Positions 36,151-44,098 of a stretch of 64,000 nt of DNA are shown in pieces. The DNA lies in assembly GCF_007827795.1 (NCBI RefSeq), contig NZ_VITI01000002.1:310001-374000 (forward strand). Direction: 5' to 3'. Numbering within the stretch: the first letter of the stretch is position 1; every line of letters begins with the position of its first letter. This DNA comes from Azospirillum brasilense. GTDB taxonomy: Bacteria; Pseudomonadota; Alphaproteobacteria; Azospirillales; Azospirillaceae. A program made the translations under genes and the position numbers. Below the pieces are notes generated by a model. It made no database searches and had not been told where the DNA came from. It worked only from the letters and a program-made list of their open reading frames with translations.

Positions 36151-36731
36151 TGGATCAGGTTGCCAAGATGCGCCTGCATCTGGTTGGCCAAGCTGATCTG
36201 GTGATGAACTCGTCCAGGTTGGTGGACCCACTCGAACCGATTGTTCAACAGTTGCGTCTTCTCACCTCGAAGAGAAAGAAGACATTGGCGGACCATGAGC
36301 GTATTGCCGAGGTCGAATGGCATGGGGCGCTCTGGGCGTCCGAAGGGCGACCCTGCCTTTTGGCGGACGCGGTCGAGTCGTGCTTCGTGGATGCCGCTCG
36401 GAAGCTGCGACTGGGCGAAGTGGCCAAATCCGCTTTGGTGTGCCTCCGGCATTCGCCATTGCTCTACGACGGACCAGTGGACGCGGCGGCCCTTTGGAAC
36501 GACCCGCGTTTCCGACTCCGGAAGGCCGTGGCGGTCAACGGCAGGCGCGTTATGAGGACGCGCCCAAGGTTTCCGCAGTGGGCCGCCGAGGTGACCGTCA
36601 GCTACCTCCCGGGGCTGCTCGACAGGGAGCAGGTGGTGCGGATCTTCGGTATCGCGGGTGACCTGGTGGGGATCGGTGATTGGAGGCCGCGCTACGGACG
36701 CTTTCGGGTCGAGATGCTTGAAAGCTCCTGA
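36147..36731 (+). CDS. Protein of unknown function, phage-like
   Basis: Protein of 194 residues coupled to the HNH gene by an ATGA overlap. It begins MMDQVAKMRLHLVGQADLVMNSSRLVDPL, continues with QLRLLTSKRKKTLADHERIAEVEWHGALW and ends GIAGDLVGIGDWRPRYGRFRVEMLES. The pattern (short N-terminal strand, K-R-K-K-T, closing GIGDWRPRYGRF) reminds me of a hypothetical family common in tailed phages; the glycine-rich C-terminal motif also recalls RAMP/Cas7-like folds. Both are impressions, not searches. The gene occurs in an accessory block with an HNH nuclease and an AAA+ protein. Confidence 0.5.
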   Translation: MMDQVAKMRLHLVGQADLVMNSSRLVDPLEPIVQQLRLLTSKRKKTLADHERIAEVEWHGALWASEGRPCLLADAVESCFVDAARKLRLGEVAKSALVCLRHSPLLYDGPVDAAALWNDPRFRLRKAVAVNGRRVMRTRPRFPQWAAEVTVSYLPGLLDREQVVRIFGIAGDLVGIGDWRPRYGRFRVEMLESS

Positions 36732-36785
36732 GAACAAGCTAGGCAAGCCACGGCAGAGCCAGTCAAGGCGAGGCTAGGCTTGGGC

Positions 36786-36808
36786 GGGAGGGGCGCCTTG
36801 CCCCTCCC
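36786..36808. repeat. Short GC-rich hairpin
   Basis: GGGAGGGGC pairs perfectly with GCCCCTCCC across GCCTT. It lies between the phage-like gene and the next small gene. There is no T-run, so a weak terminator or processing site is only possible. Confidence 0.6.
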
Positions 36809-36833
36809 CATCTCTCGACAGTGGAGTGTCCCA

Positions 36834-37111
36834 TGCAGATGAAACCGATCATGCTTGGCGACCGTCACCGACGCGGCAGCGGCTGGCTGGTCATCTCGGA
36901 AGGCGCGGTGCGCGCCGTTCTCACGCCTGGTGAGGATGGCGTGTATTTCGGATTCGCCTGTGATCAAAGGGTCCGCCCGGAGAATGGCTATGAGGTTTTC
37001 AGCAGCCTTGACGAAGCACAGCATTGGATGACGGCTCGATTGGAGCCCCGGTCCCCTTCTACGCCCAAGACACCGGACAACGGAGAACCTCCTTGTTCCC
37101 CATCCGACTGA
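36834..37111 (+). CDS. Small protein of unknown function
   Basis: Protein of about 92 residues beginning MQMKPIMLGDRHRRGSGWLVISEGAVRAVLTPGEDGVYFGFACDQRVRPENG and ending in a Ser/Pro/Thr-rich tail. The first 70 residues look like a compact beta-rich domain; no motif is recognised. The preceding 20 bases give only a weak ribosome site, and an ATG at 36840 would be an alternative start. It is in line with the neighbouring accessory genes. Confidence 0.45.
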
Positions 37112-37243
37112 CGGCCCCTTCTGATGAGCGTTTAGCGGCTTGAGGATCATAGGGCCGCTCGGAATAATTGGATAACGGGCGGATCGCGATCCCTTGGCGC
37201 GCATACCACACCCTTCCTGTGCTCGCTGTTATGAGAGGGCGTT

Positions 37244-38725
37244 ATGACTGAGCGTCCTGGGAATGAATCAGGCGCGGGATCTGAAGCGCCGGAATGTGAA
37301 AACCTACTCGGCCTCTGGCGCGTCCGGCGGCCCTCAGTCGACGCGCAGGTCCGCTTGCGGACGGCATTGGTCGCTGAGGCGCGCGTCAGGCTGGACGAGG
37401 TGTCCGCGGCTACACGGGGCACGCTCTCCTCCCTCCTTCCCCGATGTGAGAGCGGCGACCCGTGGGCATGGATGCTCCTCTTCCCGCTGGTCAGAGAGAC
37501 GTGGGGCCTCCCCGGCGACCAGAACCGCTGGCCGGAGATCGAGAACGGCTGTCTCGTATTGGCGTCGCGCGCCGTCCCTCTCGCCGACTTGGTTCTCACG
37601 ATGCGCCTTCACCGGGATGTCCAACACCCCCCGGACGACGCCGGAACCGACGGAAACAGGGCCGAAGCCGCGTTGAACGCCAGGTTGGAGCGCCTCCGCG
37701 TGCGCCTGGCCCGGTTCGCCGACCCGGCCGACATCGCCGCCGGGCTCGGCCTCGACATTTTGCTGGCGCCTCCTGCGGTCGACAAAGCGGCGGACGCCGT
37801 GCGGAGCGAGGAGGACCGTCAGGACGGCCCGGCCATGCGCGTGCTTCTGGCCAGCCCGCCGCCCACCGGTGACCGTGACTTCAGGCCCATCCTGGACAGG
37901 ATCAGGACGACGCTCGACGGCGAGGTTCCGCTGGCCCCGGCGCCCGACCCCGACGACCTGTGCGCCGCGCTGGAACGGGAGTTCCCGTGGTTCGGCGCGG
38001 TGGTCGAGCGCGTCCACGACGACCTCCTGCTCGGCGCCCGCTGCGGCCGGACCTTCTTCGGGCTGTCCCGCCCGTTGTTGCTCGCCGGTCCGCCCGGCGT
38101 CGGGAAGACGCGGTTCGCCCACCGCCTGTCCCGGCTCGCCGGACTGCCGATGGGCATGGTCAACGCGGCGGGGGCGTCGGACAACCGGCTCCTCCAGGGC
38201 ACCGCCCGAGGCTGGGGAACGGTGACGCCGTCCCTGCCGGTCCTGCTCATGCTCCGGGACAGAATGGCGAACCCGTTGGTTCTGGTGGACGAGGTGGACA
38301 AGGCGGGCGGCAGCGACCGGAACGGCCGGTTGCACCACACGCTGCTGTCGATGCTCGAGCCGTCCTCGTCCCGGCGCTGGCCGGACGAGGCTCTGGCCGT
38401 CGCCGTCGACCTGTCGCGCGTCGTGTGGCTGCTGACGGCGAACGACACGGGGGCGATCCCGGCGCTCCTGATGTCCCGGCTGGCGGTGGTCGAGGTCGGG
38501 ACTCCGCGGGCGCGCGACTTCGACGCGCTGTTCGCGGGATGCCTGGCCGACGCGGCGGACGACTACGAGTGCGCCGTCGCGGTGCTGCCGGAGATCGACC
38601 CGACGGCGCTGGACGCGATGCGCGAGGGGTTCGTCCGCGGGCGCCTGCAGGCCCGCCAACTGGCCGCCCTGGTCCGGCGCGCGCTGGTCGCCGGAGCCAA
38701 GGCGGAACGGAAGCTGCGGTGCTGA
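37244..38725 (+). CDS. AAA+ ATPase, Lon-like, without protease domain
   Basis: Protein of 493 residues. The N-terminal half (1-240) is Arg- and Leu-rich and unrecognised. The C-terminal half is a AAA+ module: Walker A GPPGVGKT at 282-289, Walker B LVLVDEVDKAG with D349 and E350, and a sensor-1 asparagine near N400 (LLTANDTG). The PLVLVDEVDKAGGSDRNGRLHHTLLSMLEP stretch is very close to the Lon protease ATPase (DEIDKMG...LLEVLDPEQ), but after the lid domain there is no serine-lysine protease domain; the protein ends at AERKLRC. A GAGAGGG ribosome site precedes the start. Such Lon-derived ATPases occur in accessory islands; the partner is unknown. Confidence 0.8.
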   Translation: MTERPGNESGAGSEAPECENLLGLWRVRRPSVDAQVRLRTALVAEARVRLDEVSAATRGTLSSLLPRCESGDPWAWMLLFPLVRETWGLPGDQNRWPEIENGCLVLASRAVPLADLVLTMRLHRDVQHPPDDAGTDGNRAEAALNARLERLRVRLARFADPADIAAGLGLDILLAPPAVDKAADAVRSEEDRQDGPAMRVLLASPPPTGDRDFRPILDRIRTTLDGEVPLAPAPDPDDLCAALEREFPWFGAVVERVHDDLLLGARCGRTFFGLSRPLLLAGPPGVGKTRFAHRLSRLAGLPMGMVNAAGASDNRLLQGTARGWGTVTPSLPVLLMLRDRMANPLVLVDEVDKAGGSDRNGRLHHTLLSMLEPSSSRRWPDEALAVAVDLSRVVWLLTANDTGAIPALLMSRLAVVEVGTPRARDFDALFAGCLADAADDYECAVAVLPEIDPTALDAMREGFVRGRLQARQLAALVRRALVAGAKAERKLRC

Positions 38726-38769
38726 GCGCCCGCCCCGCTGGTGCTCAGCCTGCGGGCCGCCCACGACGA

Positions 38770-38973
38770 TCAGGCGTCTCCGCGACCTGGGCGGCTCGCC
38801 TCCAGATCGCCTTGCCACTCGACCGTACCGTGGAGCGCCAGGGTCTTCTCCTCCTGCTTGAGGCGGATCAAACGGCGAAGCGCCTCCTCGACGACGGCCT
38901 CCTTCGTGGTCAGTCCGGTGGCCGCCATCGCCTCGGCAATCAGAGCATCATTGATGTCGATATTGGTGCGCAT
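38770..38973 (-). CDS. VapB-type antitoxin, unpartnered
   Basis: Protein of 67 residues starting at 38973: MRTNIDINDALIAEAMAATGLTTKEAVVEEALRRLIRLKQ is the ribbon-helix-helix DNA-binding domain of VapB antitoxins (DUF2191 branch), followed by the usual toxin-binding tail (LALHGTVEWQGDLEASR). A VapC PIN-domain toxin gene is normally next to it. Here the downstream side is occupied by the convergent end of the AAA+ gene, and no PIN-like frame is visible within several hundred bases. It is thus an orphan antitoxin or a remnant. Confidence 0.8.
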   Translation of the reverse strand: MRTNIDINDALIAEAMAATGLTTKEAVVEEALRRLIRLKQEEKTLALHGTVEWQGDLEASRPGRGDA

Positions 38974-39109
38974 GTCGCACTCCCTGATGATGACATCCAA
39001 CTGTTCTCACGTTCGATGCGATCCTTCGTGCTCGTGCCTTCCATCGCAGCAGGAGAGCGGTGGCAAGAAACGCTACCAGCATGATCGTCGCCGGACATCC
39101 TATACCGGA

Positions 39110-39943
39110 TCAGTGGCCCATTCCCTTATGGCCCATTTGTCGGTGCCCCGTGGGTCCGTGATCCATCTGGTCATGACCCATGGCGCCGTGGTCCATCGTG
39201 CCGTGCGCGCCGTGCATGGACATGCCGTGGACCATGGACGGGTCGAGCTTGATGGCGCTGGCGTCGCCGGGGTAGCGGTCGACGACGCTCTCCAGGAGCC
39301 CGATCTCGTAGGTCTGGTCCTGGACGATGTCGTAGTTCATGGTGCGCAGGAAGCTGTTCTCGCCGTTCGGGTCGGCGTTGTAGTCCCGCGCCATGTCGAG
39401 CGCGCCCTGGTGGTGCGCGATCATCGCCTTGGCCCAGCGGACGTCGTACTCGTCGACCGCGCCGGATGTCGTCCAGAGGTCGAGCGCCGTCGGCGGCGGC
39501 GCCTTGATGTAGGACAGGCGGTGCTCCAGCCCCTCGGTGGCGACCGGTCGCCGGACGAGCTTGGTCGAACCGAAGTCGGCCAGCACCGTCGGCGGCTGCT
39601 CGACTTGGCGCTTCACCTCGTCGAGCACGGCGATCTCGTACTCCTGGTTGGCGATGATGGCGCCCGCCATGCGCCGCAGCACCGGGTTCCGGCCCTTGGC
39701 CAGATACTCCTCGGACATCGTCAGCGCACCCGCGTGGTGCTCGCGCATGCCATTCACGTAGTCGAGGTCGGCCCTCACGGCTGCGGAGTCGGCCGCGCCG
39801 CCCGGGACCAGAGCGAGCTCGTAGACGGCGGTCTCGTGCCAATCCCCGCCGCCGCCGCCGTCGGCCATGACCGCCGATGCCGCGGAGAGCGCCAGGACCA
39901 GAGCCAGGGCGCTGCCCAGGAGGGCGTTCTTCTTCGTCACCAT
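39110..39943 (-). CDS. Exported double-DUF305 protein with Met/His-rich tail
   Basis: Protein of 277 residues with a signal peptide (ALLGSALALVLALSAASAVMA). Two DUF305 domains are visible: YVNGMREHHAGALTMSEEYL...MAGAIIANQEYEIAVLDEV, and RWAKAMIAHHQGALDMARDYN...MNYDIVQDQTYEIGLLESV, each with the family HH motif. The last 40 residues are alternating His, Met and Gly (HGMSMHGAHGTMDHGAMGHD), a strong metal-binding tail. DUF305 proteins with such tails are tied to copper and silver handling. It is followed upstream (11 bp) by the copper-chaperone-like gene on the same strand, probably one operon behind a CueR-type promoter. Confidence 0.85.
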   Translation of the reverse strand: MVTKKNALLGSALALVLALSAASAVMADGGGGGDWHETAVYELALVPGGAADSAAVRADLDYVNGMREHHAGALTMSEEYLAKGRNPVLRRMAGAIIANQEYEIAVLDEVKRQVEQPPTVLADFGSTKLVRRPVATEGLEHRLSYIKAPPPTALDLWTTSGAVDEYDVRWAKAMIAHHQGALDMARDYNADPNGENSFLRTMNYDIVQDQTYEIGLLESVVDRYPGDASAIKLDPSMVHGMSMHGAHGTMDHGAMGHDQMDHGPTGHRQMGHKGMGH

Positions 39944-39954
39944 GGTGCGTCTCC

Positions 39955-40155
39955 TCAGGCGATCGGCGTGGCGTCGTAGCCCGCGTCGGCCAGCGTGCGG
40001 ACGATCAGGTCGGCGCCGACGTCGCCGTCGACGGCAAGGCGTCGGTCGGGCGGGTCGGCCTGGATGGCCGTGACGCCGGGGACGGCAGCCAGGGCTTTGC
40101 GGACGGCGTTGGCGCATCCGCCGCACGTCATGCCGGGAACGGTGAACTGCAGCAT
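39955..40155 (-). CDS. copZ: CopZ-like heavy-metal-associated protein
   Basis: Cytoplasmic metallochaperone of 66 residues. The metal site is MTCGGC with C11 and C14, in the HMA ferredoxin-like fold (LQFTVPGMTCGGCANAVRKALAAVPGVTAIQADP). It hands Cu+ to exporters or sensors. It starts at 40155; a longer frame to 40218 lacks a ribosome site while the ATG at 40155 has GAGGA before it. A CueR/copA-type promoter element lies 55-85 bp upstream. The DUF305 gene follows after 11 bp. No copper ATPase is in the window. Confidence 0.88.
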   Translation of the reverse strand: MLQFTVPGMTCGGCANAVRKALAAVPGVTAIQADPPDRRLAVDGDVGADLIVRTLADAGYDATPIA

Positions 40156-40209
40156 CGGTATCCTCCTCAACGGGGTCCTTCCGGACCGCTCCGTTATGTC
40201 TCTGGAGGC

Positions 40210-40240
40210 AGCCTCCACCTTCCAGTCGTTGGAAGGTCAA
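40210..40240 (-). promoter_or_regulatory. CueR-type (MerR-family) copper promoter
   Basis: On the minus strand: TTGACC (-35) is followed by a 19-base spacer carrying the dyad ACCTTCC-N7-GGAAGGT, then GAGGCT in the -10 position. The long spacer plus this dyad is the copA/CueR arrangement in E. coli (TTGACC overlapping the dyad). It drives the HMA-DUF305 genes. No CueR gene is in the window. Confidence 0.85.
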
Positions 40241-40279
40241 TGCTCCTGTGGACGCCTTCCGATGTGCCGCACGCATGCC

Positions 40280-40900
40280 TCATCCGCTTTGACTGCATGC
40301 GCAGCCCTCGTACATGAAGCCCAGGAGCCTGATGCCGGGGACGTAACCCGCCTTCAGGTCCGTGATGCGGAACCCGGCCGCATGAATGAGGGCGTCCATC
40401 TTGCGATCCAGATGACAGCCTCCCGCGCACCTCGACCACACCGGTGTCAGGCGGTGCTGCCAGCGGCGGACGCCGGGGTCAGGCGCGAGGCCGTGCTCGA
40501 CGAAACGCAACTGTCCACCCGGCCTGAGCACCCGGCGGGCCTCCCGTAGGGCCGCGACCGGATCGGGTATGCTGCACAGCGACCATGTCACCACCACCGT
40601 GTCGAAGCTGCTGTCGGAAAACGGCAGTTGCTCCGCAGTCCGCTCAATCAGTTTTACAGGGTGGGGGGTCACGGCCGCCGTTCGCCGAGCAAGGGCCAGC
40701 AACTCCGGAGAGGAGTCCACGCCGACGACCTCCGTGGCCTCTTCCCCGTAAAACGGGAGGTTGCGCCCGGACCCGATCCCGATTTCGAGAACGCGCCCCC
40801 GCGCACCGCCGACGACGCGGGAGCGGAAATCGCTGAGGGCTGCCTGCCCCATGGCCCAGTCGGTGAGCCACGGCAGTATGTGATGCTGATACAGACTCAT
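40280..40900 (-). CDS. Class I SAM-dependent methyltransferase
   Basis: Protein of 206 residues with the SAM-binding motif I VLEIGIGSGRNLPFY (37-51), motif II region VVGVDSSPELLALARR, FDTVVVTWSLCSIPDPVAALREARRVLRPGG (motifs post-II and III), and a C-terminal GYVPGIRLLGFMYEGCACSQS. It resembles the UbiE/COQ5- or METTL7-like small methyltransferases found next to metal-resistance genes. The last Cys pair could bind metal. Substrate unknown. It is on the same strand as, and 40 bp upstream of, the CueR-type promoter. Confidence 0.8.
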   Translation of the reverse strand: MSLYQHHILPWLTDWAMGQAALSDFRSRVVGGARGRVLEIGIGSGRNLPFYGEEATEVVGVDSSPELLALARRTAAVTPHPVKLIERTAEQLPFSDSSFDTVVVTWSLCSIPDPVAALREARRVLRPGGQLRFVEHGLAPDPGVRRWQHRLTPVWSRCAGGCHLDRKMDALIHAAGFRITDLKAGYVPGIRLLGFMYEGCACSQSG

Positions 40901-41229
40901 ACCGTCGTATCCCTGGAGGTTTCCCGCCCGCAGGCCCTTTACGCTTCAAGGCAGCTCAATACGTCAGCAGCGCCCCCCGGACTTTGAAATGTGATAGGTC
41001 ATTGCGCCCCTCCGTGTGATGTCGTCCGAGGTTTCATGGGCTTATGCAAACGCCCGTCTATTCGATGGCGACATTCCATTAGGCTATAGTAATGTCTAAT
41101 ACGCATGGGGTGGCAGGGGAACAGGCTACGGCGATCGGAGTTCCGAACCACCCCTCACGGGTCTGTGAGCGGAATGCGGGTTGCGCCAAGCCCCCGCCGA
41201 CCGTAGCTTCGATGCGGGATGACGAGAGG
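40901..41229. other. Divergent intergenic region before the Scs cluster
   Basis: This 329-bp stretch lies between the methyltransferase (minus) and a small exported-protein gene (plus). The part around 41060-41100 (CATTAGGCTATAGTAATGTC) is AT-rich and looks like a promoter zone. An upstream ATG (41092) extends the exported protein frame, but without a signal-peptide-like start. I see no dyad comparable with the CueR elements. Confidence 0.4.
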
Positions 41230-41658
41230 ATGCGCGTGCCACACACGGCGAACATGATCCGGGCACTGATGACGGCACTGCTCGTGCTGGCCACGCTGGT
41301 CGCGTTCGCCGGTCCCGGATGGGCCAGGGCGTTCGCCCCCGTGGACACCGTCCGGTCGTTCCCGGCTGCACTCGTCGACACCGTTTCCGCGGAGGAACGG
41401 GAGGCGGTCGTTCCGACGGTCCTGACCGCCGCTGACGACACAGACCGGCCCTGCAACGGACGCGACGCATCGACAGGGACGGCACGGTGCCCGACCGCCG
41501 TTCCGTGCCTCACGGTGTGTGGCGCCCTTCCCAATGCCGCGTCCACTGTTCCACCCCCTTCGGCAGCTGGTGCTGACAGCCACGCGCGTGCCATCGACGA
41601 TCCGTCGCGCGGCATCACCACGCTCCCCGACCTGCCGCCTCCGCGCCTGTCCGCCTGA
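41230..41658 (+). CDS. Small exported cysteine-containing protein
   Basis: Protein of 142 residues. After a signal sequence (MRVPHTANMIRALMTALLVLATLVAFAGPGWARA) the mature part contains CPTAVPCLTVCGALPNAAST and ends GITTLPDLPPPRLSA. The pattern (Cys cluster, a central His-poor region, closing PPPRL) recurs in the proteins at 60645 and 61417. In many alphaproteobacteria such genes precede copper-resistance operons; the ScsA/DUF2946 label may apply, but I only infer this. An earlier ATG (41212) is an alternative start. Confidence 0.55.
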   Translation: MRVPHTANMIRALMTALLVLATLVAFAGPGWARAFAPVDTVRSFPAALVDTVSAEEREAVVPTVLTAADDTDRPCNGRDASTGTARCPTAVPCLTVCGALPNAASTVPPPSAAGADSHARAIDDPSRGITTLPDLPPPRLSA

Positions 41659-41783
41659 ACCGCCACAGGGCCGTCGTTGCGCCGGGCATTGCTCGCCGCC
41701 GACCGTCCGTGGCCGATCCCCAGCAGGCTTGCCGCTCCACTCCGGAGCGCACGGCCCTGTTCCCTCAGCGGACGGACAACGCG

Positions 41784-43940
41784 ATGTCGATCATTGTCAC
41801 CCGGCGCCCTTCGCTGGCGCCGCTCGCCGCCGTATTCGGCGGTACCTACAAGGCTGCGACCAGCCGTTTGTTGCGCGCCCTCCCGGCGGCCCTCATGTTC
41901 GCTGTGCTGGCCCCCGTCTCCGTCTCCGCAATGGGCGGTCCCCAATCATCGGCCGAGACCTCGACGGTGCAGGTCCTCGCCTCCGTCGATGCCGCCGGGC
42001 AGGGGTGGACCATTCCGGCGGGGCTCCGCATCGTCCTGGACGACGGCTGGAAAACCTACTGGCGCTCGCCCGGAGACGCGGGCATGCCGCCCCGAATGGA
42101 CTGGTCGGGCTCCACCAACGTCGCGTCCGTGGCGGTCCGCTGGCCCGCGCCGCACCGTTTCTCGACCTTCGGCATCGAGACCCTGGGCTACACCGGCGAG
42201 GTCGTCCTCCCCCTCGAGGTGACCGTCGAGCGCCCGGGCGAGCCCGTCTCGCTGCACGGCAGGGTCGACCTGCTGGTGTGCAGCGAGGTCTGCGTCCCGG
42301 CCGCGCACCAGGTCGGCCTCGACCTGCCCGCTGGTCCCGCCACACCCGACGCGGCCGCGGGCAACCTGATCGCGCGGTTCGACGCCCAGGTTCCCAGCGA
42401 CGGGAACTCGTCCGGCGTCACCGTCGAGAGCGCCTGGACCGACCCCGTTCGCGGGGCGCTCGTCGTCCGCGTGGCGTCGGCCACGGCGCCGCTGGCGGCT
42501 CCCGACGCCTTCGTCGAGGGGGGCGACTGGGCGTTCGCCAGGCCCGAGGTCGCGCGCGAGGACGGCGGACGCACCGCCCTGCTCACGCTGCCCGTCGTCG
42601 CCGGACCTGATGTCGTCGGCATGGCCGACAGGCCCCTCACCGTCACGGTCGTCGACGGCGGCCGTGCCGTCGAGGCCAAGGTCACCGTGTCGTCGGAGGC
42701 GCCCTTGACGGGCGACCGGCTCGCCGACCTCCTGCCTTTCCTGGCGATGGCCCTGCTCGGCGGCCTCGTTCTCAACCTGATGCCCTGCGTCCTGCCGGTG
42801 CTCTCCCTCAAACTGATGTCGGTCATCGGCCAGCAGGGGCAGGAGCGCCGCCGCGTGCGGTTGGGCTTCCTGGCGACCGCCTCCGGCGCCATCGCCGCCA
42901 TGCTCGTCCTGGCGGGCACCCTGGCGGCCCTCAAGGGGGCGGGCGGCATCGTCGGCTGGGGCATGCAGTTCCAGCAGCCCGTCTTTCTCGCCGTCATGGT
43001 GGGCGTCCTCGTCGCCTTCGCGGCCAGCATGGCGGGCGCCTTCGAGATCCGGCTGCCGTCCTCGCTGTCCACCGCCCTCGGCACCGTCGGCGGCGACGGA
43101 CCCGCCGGGCACTTCGCCATGGGCGCCTTCGCCACCCTGCTGGCGACGCCCTGCTCGGCGCCGTTCCTCGGCACCGCGGTCGGCTTCGCGCTGGCCCGCG
43201 GCCCGCTGGAGATCCTCGCCGTGTTCGGCGCGCTCGGCGTCGGCCTGGCCGCCCCGTACCTGCTCGTGGCCCTGTTTCCGGGCGCGGTCGCGCTGCTGCC
43301 TCGGCCGGGGCGCTGGATGGGCACGCTCCGCCACCTGCTCGCGGCTGCCCTTGCGGCCACAGCAATCTGGCTGGTGACGGTCCTCGCCGCGCAGACGTCG
43401 GTCGGCACGGCCGCCAGCGTCGTCGCGGCCACCCTGCTGGCCGTCGGCGCCCTCGCCCTGGCCACCCGGGGCTTCGGGGCCGTGAGCCTCGCGGCCGGGC
43501 CGGTGGCCTTGGTCGCGCTCGCCACGGCGGTCGCCATCCCCACCGTCCTCGACCGCGCGGCCCCGGCCGCCGCTTCCACGGCATCGGCGCGGTGGCAGCG
43601 GTTCGAGCAGGCGGAGATCGCCAAGCTGGTCGCGCAGGGCCAGACGGTCTTCGTCGACGTGACGGCCGACTGGTGCGTCACCTGCATCGTCAACAAGAAG
43701 TTGGTAATCGATCGCGAGCCGGTGGCCGGTACGCTGTCAAGTGACGGCGTCGTCGCCATGCGGGCGGACTGGACCAACCCCGACCCGACCATCGCCGCCT
43801 ACCTCGGCCAGCACGACCGCTACGGCATCCCGTTCAACGCGGTCTACGGGCCGGGCGCGCCGCACGGCATCGTCCTGCCCGAGGTGCTGTCCGAAGGCGC
43901 CGTGCTGGACGCCATCCGGAAGGCCCGAGCGGCCGGATAA
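41784..43940 (+). CDS. scsB: ScsB-like thiol:disulfide reductase (DsbD family)
   Basis: Protein of 718 residues, a three-part DsbD-type electron conduit. The N-terminal periplasmic domain has the CSEVC pair (C166, C170) of the ScsB alpha domain. The membrane part has about eight helices with C335 (LNLMPCVLPVLS) and C457 (TPCSAPFLGT) for electron transfer across the membrane. The C-terminal periplasmic thioredoxin-like domain has WCVTC (C631, C634). The long alpha domain is typical of ScsB (suppressor of copper sensitivity) rather than classical DsbD. It takes cytoplasmic electrons to reduce ScsC, whose gene follows 158 bp later, so copper-damaged disulfides can be repaired. The ATG at 41784 is followed by a basic leader and signal helix. 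Confidence 0.88.
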   Translation: MSIIVTRRPSLAPLAAVFGGTYKAATSRLLRALPAALMFAVLAPVSVSAMGGPQSSAETSTVQVLASVDAAGQGWTIPAGLRIVLDDGWKTYWRSPGDAGMPPRMDWSGSTNVASVAVRWPAPHRFSTFGIETLGYTGEVVLPLEVTVERPGEPVSLHGRVDLLVCSEVCVPAAHQVGLDLPAGPATPDAAAGNLIARFDAQVPSDGNSSGVTVESAWTDPVRGALVVRVASATAPLAAPDAFVEGGDWAFARPEVAREDGGRTALLTLPVVAGPDVVGMADRPLTVTVVDGGRAVEAKVTVSSEAPLTGDRLADLLPFLAMALLGGLVLNLMPCVLPVLSLKLMSVIGQQGQERRRVRLGFLATASGAIAAMLVLAGTLAALKGAGGIVGWGMQFQQPVFLAVMVGVLVAFAASMAGAFEIRLPSSLSTALGTVGGDGPAGHFAMGAFATLLATPCSAPFLGTAVGFALARGPLEILAVFGALGVGLAAPYLLVALFPGAVALLPRPGRWMGTLRHLLAAALAATAIWLVTVLAAQTSVGTAASVVAATLLAVGALALATRGFGAVSLAAGPVALVALATAVAIPTVLDRAAPAAASTASARWQRFEQAEIAKLVAQGQTVFVDVTADWCVTCIVNKKLVIDREPVAGTLSSDGVVAMRADWTNPDPTIAAYLGQHDRYGIPFNAVYGPGAPHGIVLPEVLSEGAVLDAIRKARAAG

Positions 43941-44098
43941 CCGCGGCGTCCCCCACGAGTCTCGCAGACACCACTCCCCGCGCCGCGCTTGGTCAGCCGG
44001 AAAGTCCGAGCGCGACGCTCCCCAGCATCCCGACCGCCGCCTCCGAGCGTCCCGAGCGGCGGTCCGCCCAGTCGCATCACGGAGCCAAGAGTCCCATC

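Noticed and set aside
36147-36731. CRISPR Cas7/RAMP-like identity for the 194-residue protein
   Set aside because: Only a weak glycine-rich C-terminal resemblance; no other CRISPR gene or array is present. Kept as unknown, phage-like.
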